From: Aureimonas glaciei | GTDB taxonomy: Bacteria > Pseudomonadota > Alphaproteobacteria > Rhizobiales > Rhizobiaceae | Length of the DNA: 64,000 nt | Assembly (NCBI RefSeq): GCF_014643375.1 | Contig: NZ_BMJJ01000010.1 | Location: 37,092-101,091 of the forward strand | Direction: 5' to 3' | Shown: piece after piece, positions 51,492-60,586 of the stretch | Layout of the letters: every line of letters starts with the position of its first letter | How positions within the stretch are numbered: position 1 is the stretch's first letter | Notes under the pieces: generated by a model | Told to the model about the DNA's origin: nothing | The model's input: the letters and a program-made list of their open reading frames with translations, nothing else | Database searches by the model: none | Made by a program: the position numbers and the translations under genes

Positions 51492-52631
51492 ATGGCCATC
51501 CAATCCCCACCCAAGATCCTGATCTCGATCAACACCTCCTGGAACGTCTACAATTTCCGGTCGGGCCTGGTGCAGGCGCTGGTGGCGGCGGGATACGAGG
51601 TGGTCGTCGCCGCGCCGGAGGACGGCCACTCGGCGCGTCTGGCGGATCTGGGCTGCCGATACATCGCCCTGCCGATGGACAACCAGGGCACGTCGCCGCG
51701 CAGCGACATCAGGCTCTATCGCAACTATCGCCGCCTGATGCGGGCCGAGAAGCCCGACTGCTTTCTCGGCTGGACGATCAAGCCCAACATCTATGGAACG
51801 CTGGCCGCCCAAAGCCTCGGCATTCCGGCCATCAACAACATTTCCGGTCTCGGCACCGCCTTCATCCGCGGCGGCTGGCTGAGCCGCCTGGCCAAGAGCC
51901 TTTACCGCCTGGCCCTCCGACGCTCGGCCACGGTGTTCTTCCAGAACCGCGACGACCGCGCCCTCTTCGTCGACCAGAAGCTCGTGCAGAGGGAGCGGAC
52001 GGCCCTCTTGCCGGGGTCGGGAATCGACCTGACGCGCTTTTCGGCGGCGCCGATGAACGGGCGGCCGGCGGCCGACCTCTGCTTTCTTCTGATCGGCCGC
52101 ATCCTCTGGGACAAGGGCCTGGCGGAGTTCGTGGCGGCGGCGCGCCAGGTGCGGGCCCGGCATCCGAAGGTCCGGTTCCAGATTCTCGGCTTCCTCGACG
52201 CGGCCAATCAGACCGCGGTGCCGCGCAGCGAAGTCGATCGCTGGGTGGCGGAGGAGGGCATCGACTATCTCGGCACCACGGACGACGTGCGGCCCTTCAT
52301 CGCCGACGCCGACTGTATCGTCCTTCCGTCCTATCGCGAGGGAACGCCGCGCACGCTGCTCGAAGCCGCCGCCCTCGGACGCCCGCTGATCGCTACCGAT
52401 GTTCCCGGCTGCCGCGAGGTCGTCGACAACGGCAGCAACGGGTTGCTCTGCGCCGTCCGCGACGCCGAAGACTTGGCGCGGTGCATGCTGGAGATGATCG
52501 CGGCCTCGCCCGCCGAGCGCGCCGAGATGGGGGCCTTCAGCCGCAGCAAGGTGGAGCGCGAGTTCGACGAGCAGATCGTCATCGACCGCTACCTCGCGGC
52601 CATCCGCCTCGCTTTGCCATCGCCGCCGTAA
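51492..52631 (+). CDS. Glycosyltransferase family 4 protein (379 aa)
   Basis: GT4 of the PglA/WbpT-like branch: ILISINTSWNVYNFRSGLVQ, NNISGLGTAFIRGGWLSRLA, LIGRILWDKGLAEFVAAARQ, and LPSYREGTPRTLLEAAALGR (donor site). AGGAGGG lies directly before ATG 51492, closer than ideal. 103 bases separate it from the acyltransferase gene, so it may have its own promoter. It ends 11 bases from a convergent small gene. Confidence 0.9.
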   Translation: MAIQSPPKILISINTSWNVYNFRSGLVQALVAAGYEVVVAAPEDGHSARLADLGCRYIALPMDNQGTSPRSDIRLYRNYRRLMRAEKPDCFLGWTIKPNIYGTLAAQSLGIPAINNISGLGTAFIRGGWLSRLAKSLYRLALRRSATVFFQNRDDRALFVDQKLVQRERTALLPGSGIDLTRFSAAPMNGRPAADLCFLLIGRILWDKGLAEFVAAARQVRARHPKVRFQILGFLDAANQTAVPRSEVDRWVAEEGIDYLGTTDDVRPFIADADCIVLPSYREGTPRTLLEAAALGRPLIATDVPGCREVVDNGSNGLLCAVRDAEDLARCMLEMIAASPAERAEMGAFSRSKVEREFDEQIVIDRYLAAIRLALPSPP

Positions 52632-52641
52632 GAATCCATCG

Positions 52642-53001
52642 TCACGGCCGCATGGGCGTTGCCGAGGGCGTTCCGGAATCGGGGCGCGGTATGCCCCGGT
52701 CTCCCCCGCCGCGCGTGGCGAAGAGTAAGATGCCGGGCCAGAGCAGGGTGTCGACGATATCCTTGGCGGTCTCTGGCCAGTTCACATGGCCCGTCCAGGA
52801 GATCCAGTCCCGCGCGTCCAGACCCTCGTTGGCCAATTCAAGGGCGGCGGTGACGAGAAAGGCCAGCGCGACGGGATGCCGGCGCCGGCGCAGAAGCAGC
52901 GTGCACGAGAGGAAGATCGCCAGGCCGACGTGCCCGTGCATGCTGTCGTGCGGGGTCGTCAACAGAAGGGCGACCGCGTCCTTCAACCCATACCATGTCA
53001 T
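52642..53001 (-). CDS. Small membrane protein, VanZ-like (119 aa)
   Basis: Three hydrophobic segments are visible (LKDAVALLLTTP; GHVGLAIFLSCTLLL; VALAFLVTAALELANEG), ending in DIVDTLLWPGILLFATRG. The pattern H-x-x-x-F, L-E-L-x-N-E-G and the late D-I-V-x-N/T-L-L recall VanZ-like proteins of polysaccharide loci, but the match is loose. ATG 53001 is preferred; an in-frame ATG at 53175 would add 58 Arg-rich residues without a ribosome-binding site. Function unknown. Confidence 0.55.
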   Translation of the reverse strand: MTWYGLKDAVALLLTTPHDSMHGHVGLAIFLSCTLLLRRRRHPVALAFLVTAALELANEGLDARDWISWTGHVNWPETAKDIVDTLLWPGILLFATRGGGDRGIPRPDSGTPSATPMRP

Positions 53002-53284
53002 GCCCTGCGTCCCCGGCCGGCGACCGAACCCTGCCCTTGCGGGAAGCGCTCTCGCCGCAGGGCGGAACCCTTTGATCGCGGTCGCATTGGTCGAGCGACC
53101 TCTCCGGCGTTTCGGGCGCGACTGGAAAACAGATAGCTGCTCATTGGCTACTTCTTCATTCGGATCATTGAGCAACTTGTTGTGGCGATTTAGAAATATT
53201 GCCAGAAGAAGTTATTATTGACATACTTCCTGGGCATTTCGGTGCGAAATTCTTTTGACGATGAGCGTAATTGAGGCTGGGCGA

Positions 53285-54031
53285 ATGACCAATGCTATGC
53301 ACAGGCGTTTCGGCAGGCTTCTCGGTGGCGCCGTCGGGGCCCTTCTGGCGCTGTCGCCGCAGGCCGCCTCGGCAGCGGCGTGTCTCAGCGGAACTGCGGC
53401 CATGGGCCCGGAGGCAATCGCGGGGTTCAGGGCGGAGCCATCGACCTTGCTGTCGAGGAACCCTCTCGGGGGGCAGGCGCTGGCCAACGAGGTCCGGTCG
53501 CTGGTCGCGTCCGATCTCGGGACCGCCGATGCCGTCATCGCGCTGGCGGTGGCCGCACCGCCGGAGGTCCAGAGCGCCATCGGGCGCGGCCTGGCCTCGG
53601 CGGCGAAGGCCTGCGTGACCGAGTTTCCCGAACTCGCTTCGCTTCTGCAGGAGAAGGTCGCCGCCTCCGAGATGCCGCAGATGCAGGCATCCTTCGCCGT
53701 CGCGAGCGAGGATGTGGCGACGGCGGCACTGGAGGACCTTGCGCCTGCCCTGCCGGCAGATGCGAGTGTCCTCGGCGAAGGCGCCCTTCCAATCGGCAGT
53801 GACGCCACTGTCATCGGCAGCGACGCGGTCGGCGGCGGCAGTGAAACGGAGTCGACAGCGGGAACCGGCGACGTCGCCATGGCGGCCTCCGGGCCGATCG
53901 CCAATCCCGCGGCCGCGAGCGGCGGTCTCGGCGATGGGACGAGCTTCCTCTCCGGCCTTTCCGGTTCCGGCTCTTCCAACGATGATGACAATGACAACAG
54001 CGACGGCGCGCCCCTCAGCCCCACGCGCTGA
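53285..54031 (+). CDS. Exported Ala/Ser/Asp-rich protein of unknown function (248 aa)
   Basis: The signal peptide is MHRRFGRLLGGAVGALLALS with cleavage near ASAAACL, leaving a protein of about 215 residues. A helical domain (about 30-150; ANEVRSLVASDLGTADAVIA, SAIGRGLASAAKACVTEFPE) is followed by a low-complexity tail rich in Gly, Ser and Thr and a run of Asp/Asn (SNDDDNDNSD). ATG 53285 has GAGG 8 bases upstream; upstream in-frame starts (53255, 53261) would bury the signal. It lies between the glycosyltransferase block and the co-polymerase. A matrix or export accessory role is a guess. Confidence 0.65.
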   Translation: MTNAMHRRFGRLLGGAVGALLALSPQAASAAACLSGTAAMGPEAIAGFRAEPSTLLSRNPLGGQALANEVRSLVASDLGTADAVIALAVAAPPEVQSAIGRGLASAAKACVTEFPELASLLQEKVAASEMPQMQASFAVASEDVATAALEDLAPALPADASVLGEGALPIGSDATVIGSDAVGGGSETESTAGTGDVAMAASGPIANPAAASGGLGDGTSFLSGLSGSGSSNDDDNDNSDGAPLSPTR

Positions 54032-54092
54032 GGCGTAATTCCGGACGGTGGCTTGCCGCCGCCGGACAAGATCATGCGCGTGCCTTTGATGC

Positions 54093-54128
54093 GGGCGGCG
54101 CGGCGAGTAAATCCTCGTCGTGCCGCCC
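54093..54128 (+). other. 15-base-pair RNA hairpin before the BY-kinase gene
   Basis: GGGCGGCGCGGCGAG (54093-54107) and CTCGTCGTGCCGCCC (54114-54128) pair over all 15 positions in RNA (two G-U pairs), with the loop TAAATC. No T run follows. It lies in the 173-base gap between the exported protein and the co-polymerase, so it may stabilise an mRNA end, attenuate transcription or hide the downstream start region. Confidence 0.55.
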
Positions 54129-54204
54129 CAGCGCCTTGCCAGACGAGCGTTCTCCCAATTCGGCGATCGGCCCCGGTTTCGTCCGTCGGCGCGTTGCGTA
54201 CTGA

Positions 54205-56520
54205 ATGGTTTTCCCAATGCTGCACTCCCAGGGGACGCTCGTCGCGGACCACAGGCCGGCCAACGCCGGCAGCGATATCGAGGTCGACAAGATCCTGGCG
54301 GCGATACGGCGTCGGATCTGGACCGTCCTTCTGCTCGCTCTCGTCGGTTTGGCGCTGGGCGTGGCCTACCTCGCCACCGCGGTGCCGCTCTACACCTCCT
54401 CGACGCAGCTCCTCATCGACACGCGGGAAGCGCGCAGCGCCCAGGAGTCCGCTTTGGTGACGGACATGGTCTTCGATGCCTCCGTCGTCGAAAGCGAAGT
54501 CGAGGTGCTGAAATCGCAGAAGATCGCCGAGGCGGTGGTCGACCGTCTCGGTCTGCTCGACAACCCGGTTTTCACCAGCCGTGAAGGCAGCCTCGTCGCG
54601 CAGGGTGTCGCTCTGACGCGCCGGCTCGTCGACAGGCTGGTCGATCTCGTCGCGGCACCCGCCGTCGAGGGGGCCGATCTCCTGGCGGTGGCGGAACGGC
54701 CGGAGGCGAGCAAGCGGGCCGCCGGCGCCAAACTGCGCGCCCATCTCGGTGTCGAGCGCGTGCAGCGGACGCAGGTGCTGGACATCAGCTACACCTCGCC
54801 CGATCGGGCGTTGGCGGCGCAGATCGCCAATGCCTATGCCGAGGCCTACATCACCGACAAGCTCGACGCCAAGTTCGAGGCCACGCGGCGGGCCGGGGAG
54901 TGGCTGCAGCAGCGGATCGTCGAGGCCGAGCAGCAGTCGCGGGCCGCCGATCTCGCCGTCCAGAACTTCCGGCGCCAGAACAACATGATGTCGGCCAGCG
55001 GCGAGCTCTTGTCGGACCAGCAATTGACCGGCGTGAACGCCGAGCTGATCACCGCACGATCCGAAGCCGGGCAGGCCGCCGCCCGCTACGAGCGGATCCG
55101 CTCGATCATCGACAACAAGCAGACCGATGCGGCGGTCTCGGAAGCGCTGCAGAGCGGTATCATTTCCGACCTCAGAACCCGCTATCTCGACGCCTCCAAG
55201 CGCTATCAGGAGATCGTCGCGCGGCTCGGGCCGGCCCATGCCCAGGGGGTGAAACTGCGCGGCGAGATGGCCCAGTACGAGCGGCTGATCTTCGAGGAGC
55301 TGAAGCGGATCGCCCAGGTCTACAAGAGCAATCTGGAAGTCGCCGGCAGCCGCGTCGACGCGCTCTCGCGCGAAGTCGATCGGCTGGCCGGCATGACCGC
55401 CTCGGCCACGCAGTCGCAGTCGGCGCTGCGCGATCTCGAGCGGCAGGCGACGATCTTTCGCGGCCTGCACGAGTCGCTTCTGGCCCGCTACGAGGAGACG
55501 GCGCAGCGCAGTTCCTTTCCGATCACCGAGGCGCGGGTGATCACCTCCGCCGCGGCGGGCATGCAGACCTATCCCCGCTCGCTCGTCGCTCTGGCGCTTT
55601 CCACCGTCCTCGGCGCGATGCTCGGCGGAGCGCTGGGCGTCGTCGGGGAGCTCCGCGACCGCGTGTTCCGCACGGGCGAACAGGTCCGGGAGGAACTCGG
55701 CGTCGAGTTCATCGGCATGCTGAACCTGCTGCGGCCCGTCCGGCAAAAGCGGTCGCCCGGCCCGCTCGCCGACGGGGCCGAGGCGCCGGGCGCGGCGGTG
55801 ATCGCCAACCAGGATCCCGTTCTGCGCCACACGATCGACGCGCCGCTGTCGAGTTTTGCCGAAACCCTGCGCGCCACCAAGGTCGCCTGCGACCTGGTGC
55901 TCGGGACCAAGAAGACGAAACTGGTCGGCATCGTCTCCATGCTGCCGCGCGAGGGCAAGACGACGGTTTCCAAGAATCTCGCCTCGCTGGTGTCGAGCGG
56001 CGAGACGCGCACGCTTCTGGTGGACGCCGACCTTCGCAATCCCGGCCTGTCGCGCGGCACCGTCAAGGGGCGCGAGGGCGGCCTGCTGGACGTTCTGCAC
56101 GGCCATTGCGGCTGGCGCGACGCGCTCGTCGTCGAAGAAAGTACCGGGCTGTCGATCCTGCCGACCTTTCCGTCGCGGTCGATTTCGCACACCGCCGATC
56201 TCCTGACCTCGCCGCGCATGCGGGCGTTGCTGGCCGAGGCGGGCGAGGAGTTCGACTACATTTTCGTCGATCTGCCGCCGCTCGGCGCCGTCGTCGACGC
56301 CCGTGCCTTGGCGCCGCTTCTGGATGCGCTGGTCTTCGTGGTCGAGTGGGGCCATACCGACCGCAAGCTGGTCCGCACCGCCTTCGACAACGACAGGCGC
56401 CTGCGCGAAATGTGCGTCGGTGTCGTGTTCAACAAGGTCGACCCGAAGAAGATGCGTCTCTACGACAGCTATCACTCCTCCGCCTACTATGGCGAGGACT
56501 ATGCCAGCTATCGCAGCTAG
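54205..56520 (+). CDS. Polysaccharide co-polymerase / BY-type tyrosine kinase, Wzc/ExoP-like (771 aa)
   Basis: Controls chain length and export by autophosphorylation. The Wzz domain begins at about residue 27, with TM1 about 38-58 (WTVLLLALVGLALGVAYLAT). A long periplasmic coiled coil follows, then TM2 about 455-475. The cytoplasmic kinase domain has Walker A SMLPREGKTTVS (about 577), Walker A' TLLVDADLRNP and Walker B YIFVDLPPLG. The C-terminal 20 residues hold six tyrosines (YDSYHSSAYYGEDYASY), the phosphorylation cluster. No clear ribosome-binding site precedes ATG 54205; ATG 54217 is in frame. Confidence 0.92.
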   Translation: MVFPMLHSQGTLVADHRPANAGSDIEVDKILAAIRRRIWTVLLLALVGLALGVAYLATAVPLYTSSTQLLIDTREARSAQESALVTDMVFDASVVESEVEVLKSQKIAEAVVDRLGLLDNPVFTSREGSLVAQGVALTRRLVDRLVDLVAAPAVEGADLLAVAERPEASKRAAGAKLRAHLGVERVQRTQVLDISYTSPDRALAAQIANAYAEAYITDKLDAKFEATRRAGEWLQQRIVEAEQQSRAADLAVQNFRRQNNMMSASGELLSDQQLTGVNAELITARSEAGQAAARYERIRSIIDNKQTDAAVSEALQSGIISDLRTRYLDASKRYQEIVARLGPAHAQGVKLRGEMAQYERLIFEELKRIAQVYKSNLEVAGSRVDALSREVDRLAGMTASATQSQSALRDLERQATIFRGLHESLLARYEETAQRSSFPITEARVITSAAAGMQTYPRSLVALALSTVLGAMLGGALGVVGELRDRVFRTGEQVREELGVEFIGMLNLLRPVRQKRSPGPLADGAEAPGAAVIANQDPVLRHTIDAPLSSFAETLRATKVACDLVLGTKKTKLVGIVSMLPREGKTTVSKNLASLVSSGETRTLLVDADLRNPGLSRGTVKGREGGLLDVLHGHCGWRDALVVEESTGLSILPTFPSRSISHTADLLTSPRMRALLAEAGEEFDYIFVDLPPLGAVVDARALAPLLDALVFVVEWGHTDRKLVRTAFDNDRRLREMCVGVVFNKVDPKKMRLYDSYHSSAYYGEDYASYRS

Positions 56521-56616
56521 ACTGCGGGTGTCCGGACGGCCGACCCTGGAACCCTCGGATCGACGCCTTACCGAGAACGGGTTCCGATTTCCCGATAACA
56601 GCCGGAGCCCGAAGGG

Positions 56617-57312
56617 ATGCGAATGCGCGCGGCACGTCTGGGGCTGATCCTGATTTCCCTCGGCTGCGCCTTTCTGTGCATCCGCCTGTTCGTCGAGGAG
56701 CGGGGCGGGGCGGGCGTTGCCGCGGCGGTCACCAGCCTGCGGGAAGACCCGGCCCGTTGGCGAAAGGAGGCGGCCACGCTGCAGCGCTTTCTGGAGGCGA
56801 CACCGGTTCAGCCTGCCTGCCTAGGCCAGCGCGACCGCGACCTGCTGACCCTCGCTCTGGCGCGGGTCGACCTGATCGGCGACTTCGGCGAGGTGGCGAC
56901 GAAGCGGTCGGCGCTCCAGCGGGCAGGCGCGGCCGCGCGCCACCTTCTCGGCTGTTCGCCTACGGACGGCCGGGCCTGGCTGGACCATGCGGTCCTCACG
57001 GCCCGGCTGCAGGGTCGTCCCGCGGCGGCCTATCCGGGCGTTGTCCTGTCCTCCTGGTTCGCGCCGCACGACGCCGCGCCCCTGAAGGCGCGCATTCGCT
57101 ATGCCACCTGGCTCGCGGGCCAGTCGGTCGGCGAAGCGGTTCCCCTCCTGGAAGCCGATCTCCTCGTCTTCCTCAACTGGGCGAGCCTCGACGACATCAG
57201 GGCGATGCTGGCGGACGAGGGGCCGGAGCTCCGACCCTTCCTGCGCGGCATTCCGGTTTCGGGTGCCGATCCCGCGCGGCTGTCGCTGGTGAACGGCGCC
57301 CGCGGCGGCTGA
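56617..57312 (+). CDS. Membrane-anchored hypothetical protein of the polysaccharide locus (231 aa)
   Basis: One N-terminal helix (RLGLILISLGCAFLCIRLFV) serves as signal anchor. The remainder is helical and TPR-like in rhythm (LTLALARVDLIGDF, HLLGCSPTDGRAWLDHAVLT). Two cysteines (PACLGQ, LLGCSP) could form a disulfide. It lies between the co-polymerase gene and the convergent wza, so a role in assembly or export is likely but unproven. Start ATG 56617; ATG 56623 is an equal choice. Confidence 0.65.
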   Translation: MRMRAARLGLILISLGCAFLCIRLFVEERGGAGVAAAVTSLREDPARWRKEAATLQRFLEATPVQPACLGQRDRDLLTLALARVDLIGDFGEVATKRSALQRAGAAARHLLGCSPTDGRAWLDHAVLTARLQGRPAAAYPGVVLSSWFAPHDAAPLKARIRYATWLAGQSVGEAVPLLEADLLVFLNWASLDDIRAMLADEGPELRPFLRGIPVSGADPARLSLVNGARGG

Positions 57313-57349
57313 GCCGTCCGCCCGCCTGCGACCAGCCTCTGCCGAAGCG

Positions 57350-58537
57350 CTAGTTTCTGACCGTGCTGACCGTGGAGGTGACGGGGGCGGTGATGTTGTC
57401 GAGCATCTTCATCGCCTTCGACAGTTCCACCGCGTCGGCGTTCGAGACGTAGAGCACGTCGCCCGGCTGCATGAAGAAGCGCTGCGCCAGGAAATAGATT
57501 TCCGGCCGGCGGAAGTTCGCCTGGTAGATCGTCGGGATCTTCGCGGTCGAGGACTTTTCGCCAGAGCGCGAGAGATGGGACACGTCGACGCCCATCTGCT
57601 GCAGCACCGCGACGTCCTCCATGCGGTAGACGAAGACGGCGCCCGGATCGGCGCGATCGTCGAGCAGACCGCCGGCGAGCCCGACCGCATCGACCAGACT
57701 CAGCTTCTCCTGCCCGAAGGGGAAGCGGCCGACCTGCCCGGAGGCGCCGAACCCCTGGAAGACCTTCGCCTCGCTGTAGACATAGAGCGTGTCGCCCGGC
57801 GCGACGTAGATGTTTTCCTTCGGATCCTTGACCAGCGTGTTGAAGCTGACGGTGCGGGCCTTGCCGCCGCGCTGCAGGGTGACGAAGGAATCGTAGGCCT
57901 CTCCCTTCAGGCCGCCGGCCCGTGCGATCATGTCGAGGACGGTGTCGCCGCCGGGCCGGACGATCATCGCATTGGGGTTGTTGACGCTGCCGACGACCGA
58001 GGCGTTGGCGGCCTGCTGGTTGACGACCGACAGGGTAACCTGCGGCTCGATGGCGCGGTCGACAAGACGGGAGACGATGTCGGCCTCGATGTCGGACTGC
58101 GAGCGTCCGACAGCCTTGACCGCGCCGGCATAGGGCACGGTGATGAAGCCGCTGCGGCCGATCGTCTGCGCCGGAAAGGTGACGAAGTTGCCGGGGCGGC
58201 TGCCCGCCTCGGCCGGAATGAAGAGCCCGCCGGACTGGGATTCGTAGACCGTGATCTGGATGACGTCGCCGACGCCGAGCGTGATCTCCGGCGCCCCGCC
58301 GCGCCCGCCGCCAAAACCCTTGAAGACGTCCTTGCCGCGGTTGCTGCCGACGAATTCCAGGATCTTGTCGGAAATGTTGACCAGGGCGTAGCCGTAAGCG
58401 ACGCGGGGCGAGGCGATGGTCAGCGACGCCTCGCGGCGGATCGTGCGGTCGTCCGGGCCATCCTTGGGCAAGGCGGCGCATCCGCTGAGCAAGGCCAGCG
58501 ACAGCATTCCCGGGGCCAGTTTGCTCAGCATGCGCAT
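57350..58537 (-). CDS. wza: Outer-membrane polysaccharide export lipoprotein, Wza/ExoF-like (395 aa)
   Basis: Forms the export channel with the co-polymerase. A lipoprotein signal ends in the lipobox LLSGC (residue about 19-20). The Poly_export domain reads LGVGDVIQITVYESQSGGLF and VPYAGAVKAVGRSQSDIEAD. SLBB domains follow (ASVVGSVNNPNAMIVRPGGD; VFQGFGASGQVGRFPFGQEK), with a late MQPGDVLYVSNADAVELSKA. ATG 58537 has GGGAG upstream; a longer in-frame start at 58576 does not. Convergent with the 56617 gene. Confidence 0.9.
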   Translation of the reverse strand: MRMLSKLAPGMLSLALLSGCAALPKDGPDDRTIRREASLTIASPRVAYGYALVNISDKILEFVGSNRGKDVFKGFGGGRGGAPEITLGVGDVIQITVYESQSGGLFIPAEAGSRPGNFVTFPAQTIGRSGFITVPYAGAVKAVGRSQSDIEADIVSRLVDRAIEPQVTLSVVNQQAANASVVGSVNNPNAMIVRPGGDTVLDMIARAGGLKGEAYDSFVTLQRGGKARTVSFNTLVKDPKENIYVAPGDTLYVYSEAKVFQGFGASGQVGRFPFGQEKLSLVDAVGLAGGLLDDRADPGAVFVYRMEDVAVLQQMGVDVSHLSRSGEKSSTAKIPTIYQANFRRPEIYFLAQRFFMQPGDVLYVSNADAVELSKAMKMLDNITAPVTSTVSTVRN

Positions 58538-58958
58538 GGTCGACGTCTCCCGGCACCGGATGTCGGCAACGACCATGCCGCCGCGTTGCGTCGGCCTTCA
58601 GGCCCAGACGATGCTATTTCTCCGGATTTTAGCATCTTGGAAGAAAAATAGGCATCATTCACCCGCCCATGCGCGTCTGAGATAGCGTATATTCGGTGTG
58701 TGCGTTGCGATAACATCACAATTTAAGTAGCTTCTGAGCTCTAAGGAAAGATACGCCACTGTCACCGATACAAGGAGAGCAGGAAGCTTGTGTCAGCCTG
58801 AATGACAAGACTACGCTAACATCTTGGACCATGGGGATTATCAAGACATTTACAGCGGGAAATCATGGGAAGCGTTGGAAGCGCCGCTCGGAAGAGGTGA
58901 GCGCCGGGCTGGTGCCGGGAGCGAACCCGCACCGCGCGGCGTGGCCGGGACAGGACCG
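58538..58958. other. AT-rich intergenic region between wza and the phosphatase gene
   Basis: 420 bases with both divergent promoters and no gene I can support. The middle (58610-58830) is clearly AT-rich. Two very short frames exist, a GTG at 58790 and an ATG at 58801, each ending within a few codons; neither looks real. An in-frame TTG at 58824 would extend the phosphatase by 45 residues but lacks a ribosome-binding site. Confidence 0.45.
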
Positions 58959-59732
58959 GTGATCGCGCGGCTGCTTCGACGGCTGGGCGCAGCCCTGGGG
59001 CTGCGGGTCGATGCGCGCCCGGCGCGCCCCGAGGCCGGCGACGTCCTCTACGCCATCGGCGATATTCATGGCCGTGCCGATCTGCTGCACGCGCTGTTTC
59101 GCCAGATCGATGAGGACCAGGCGGACCGCGCCGGTCCCGCTGGCGTCGAGATCGTGCTGGGCGACTTCATCGACCGCGGCCCGGCCTCGCGGGCGGTGAT
59201 GGACCTCATCCTTTCCCGCCGCGCACTCGGGCGCCGGGTCGTCGTCCTCAAGGGCAATCACGAGGAGATGCTGCTGCGCTTCCTGAAGGATCCGGCGGCG
59301 CTGAAGGGGTGGCGCAAGATCGGGGGATATCCGACGCTCCTGTCCTTCGGCGTTTCGCCGCCGGCCTTTCTGGATGCGGCAACGGCGACGGCGTGCCAGC
59401 ATGAATTTCGCGCGGCCCTGGGGACCGCCCATCTGGCTCTCCTCGGCGGGCTCGACCTCAGCTTCAGCAATGGCGGGTATTTTTTCGCCCATGCCGGGGT
59501 CGCTCCCGCCCGGCCACTGAACCGCCAGCGCGCCGCGGACCTCATCTCGATCCGGCGACCGTTTCTCGATCACGACGAAAGCTTCGGCCAGGTCGTCGTT
59601 CATGGTCATACCCCGTGCCGCGCGGTGGAGTTCCGGAGCAACCGGATCAACATCGATACCGGCGCCTACGCCACGGGCGTTCTCACCTGTCTCGTGCTCG
59701 ACGGTGACGGGCACCGGCTGCTGCAGACCTGA
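58959..59732 (+). CDS. Calcineurin-like metallophosphoesterase (257 aa)
   Basis: A PPP-family serine/threonine phosphatase-like enzyme with every metal-binding signature: YAIGDIHGRADLL (GDxHG), VLGDFIDRGPASR (GDxxDRG), LKGNHEEM (GNHE), FAHAGV (H) and VVHGHTP (second H). The fold is complete. GTG 58959 puts the first motif about 30 residues in, as in relatives. Similar phosphatases occur beside tyrosine-kinase exopolysaccharide genes, but the substrate is unknown. Confidence 0.85.
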   Translation: MIARLLRRLGAALGLRVDARPARPEAGDVLYAIGDIHGRADLLHALFRQIDEDQADRAGPAGVEIVLGDFIDRGPASRAVMDLILSRRALGRRVVVLKGNHEEMLLRFLKDPAALKGWRKIGGYPTLLSFGVSPPAFLDAATATACQHEFRAALGTAHLALLGGLDLSFSNGGYFFAHAGVAPARPLNRQRAADLISIRRPFLDHDESFGQVVVHGHTPCRAVEFRSNRINIDTGAYATGVLTCLVLDGDGHRLLQT

Positions 59733-59734
59733 CG

Positions 59735-60550
59735 ATGCCGCAAAAGGCGATCGCGGCGGAGGGCGGTGAGAAGGAGGTCGGGGCGTTGCCCGGCGCCTTG
59801 CCGCGGCGGCATTCTCTCGGCTTCCCCCGGTCCCGGATTCGCGAGGCCGATTTCACCTGTCTCGTCACCACGGTCCGCGCCGTCCTTCTCGTCGGCATGC
59901 TTTCGCCCATGCCGGCGCAGGCGCAGGGGAGGGACATGTCGGTTCCAGGCGCGAGCACCGCCGCGCCCCATGACCAGGCGGGAGACCCGAGCGCCCGGAC
60001 GCCGGCAGCCGAACTGCCGGGCCCCCGCCGCGATCGGCCGGATCAGGCCGTCGGGCCGGCGAAAGCGGAGCCGGATGCCGCGCGCTTCGGGGAATCGGCG
60101 CCTCTGCGGGACGGGGCTGAGCCGGAAAAGCTCTGCGCGGCGCTCACCTCTGGCACAGCGACTGCGCCGGCGTGGCAGCGCAGCGCCTTGCCGGACGAAA
60201 GCTGGGAGTGCTTCGCCGAGCGCGTCTTCGCCGCGGAGGAGGGTGGCGGCTCGGTGTTCGCAATCCTGCGCGGTCGCGCCGAGAGCGGGGTCGACGGTCT
60301 CAGGCTGAAGCTCAACCTGCCCGACGACGCGGCGGGAGCAAAGGCGCAGCAGGCCGCCGAGGAAATCCTGCAAGCCGTCTTCGCCGCCCTCGACAGGGAC
60401 CTTCCGCAGGCCCTTCGGGCCGCGCTGGCCGAGCACGTGCCGCTGAGGCAAGAGACCGGCGGCATGGTCATGGAACTGCGCCGGGAGTTCGGCCCTGTTC
60501 CGCGCTACAATGTGATGGTCGATTTCGCGGCGTCACCGGCGAAGCGGTGA
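59735..60550 (+). CDS. Secreted or anchored hypothetical protein (271 aa)
   Basis: Starts two bases after the phosphatase stop. An Arg-rich N-region precedes a hydrophobic segment (TTVRAVLLVGMLSPMPAQAQ) ending in a plausible cleavage site near residue 65. A Pro/Asp/Arg-rich linker follows. The C-terminal domain (about 125-271) contains AERVFAAEEGGGSVFAILRG and ends in a strand-rich part, ELRREFGPVPRYNVMVDFAA. Two cysteines flank the domain start. I do not recognise the family. Confidence 0.6.
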   Translation: MPQKAIAAEGGEKEVGALPGALPRRHSLGFPRSRIREADFTCLVTTVRAVLLVGMLSPMPAQAQGRDMSVPGASTAAPHDQAGDPSARTPAAELPGPRRDRPDQAVGPAKAEPDAARFGESAPLRDGAEPEKLCAALTSGTATAPAWQRSALPDESWECFAERVFAAEEGGGSVFAILRGRAESGVDGLRLKLNLPDDAAGAKAQQAAEEILQAVFAALDRDLPQALRAALAEHVPLRQETGGMVMELRREFGPVPRYNVMVDFAASPAKR

Positions 60551-60586
60551 ACCGCCGGGCGGGGTCGCGTCTTTGAGGGGCCGGGT

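Noticed and set aside
53215..56475. 1086-codon open frame on the minus strand opposite the co-polymerase gene
   Set aside because: It is the antisense shadow of a well-supported Wzc/ExoP gene. The long frame comes from high GC content, and its protein has no domain and no ribosome-binding site.
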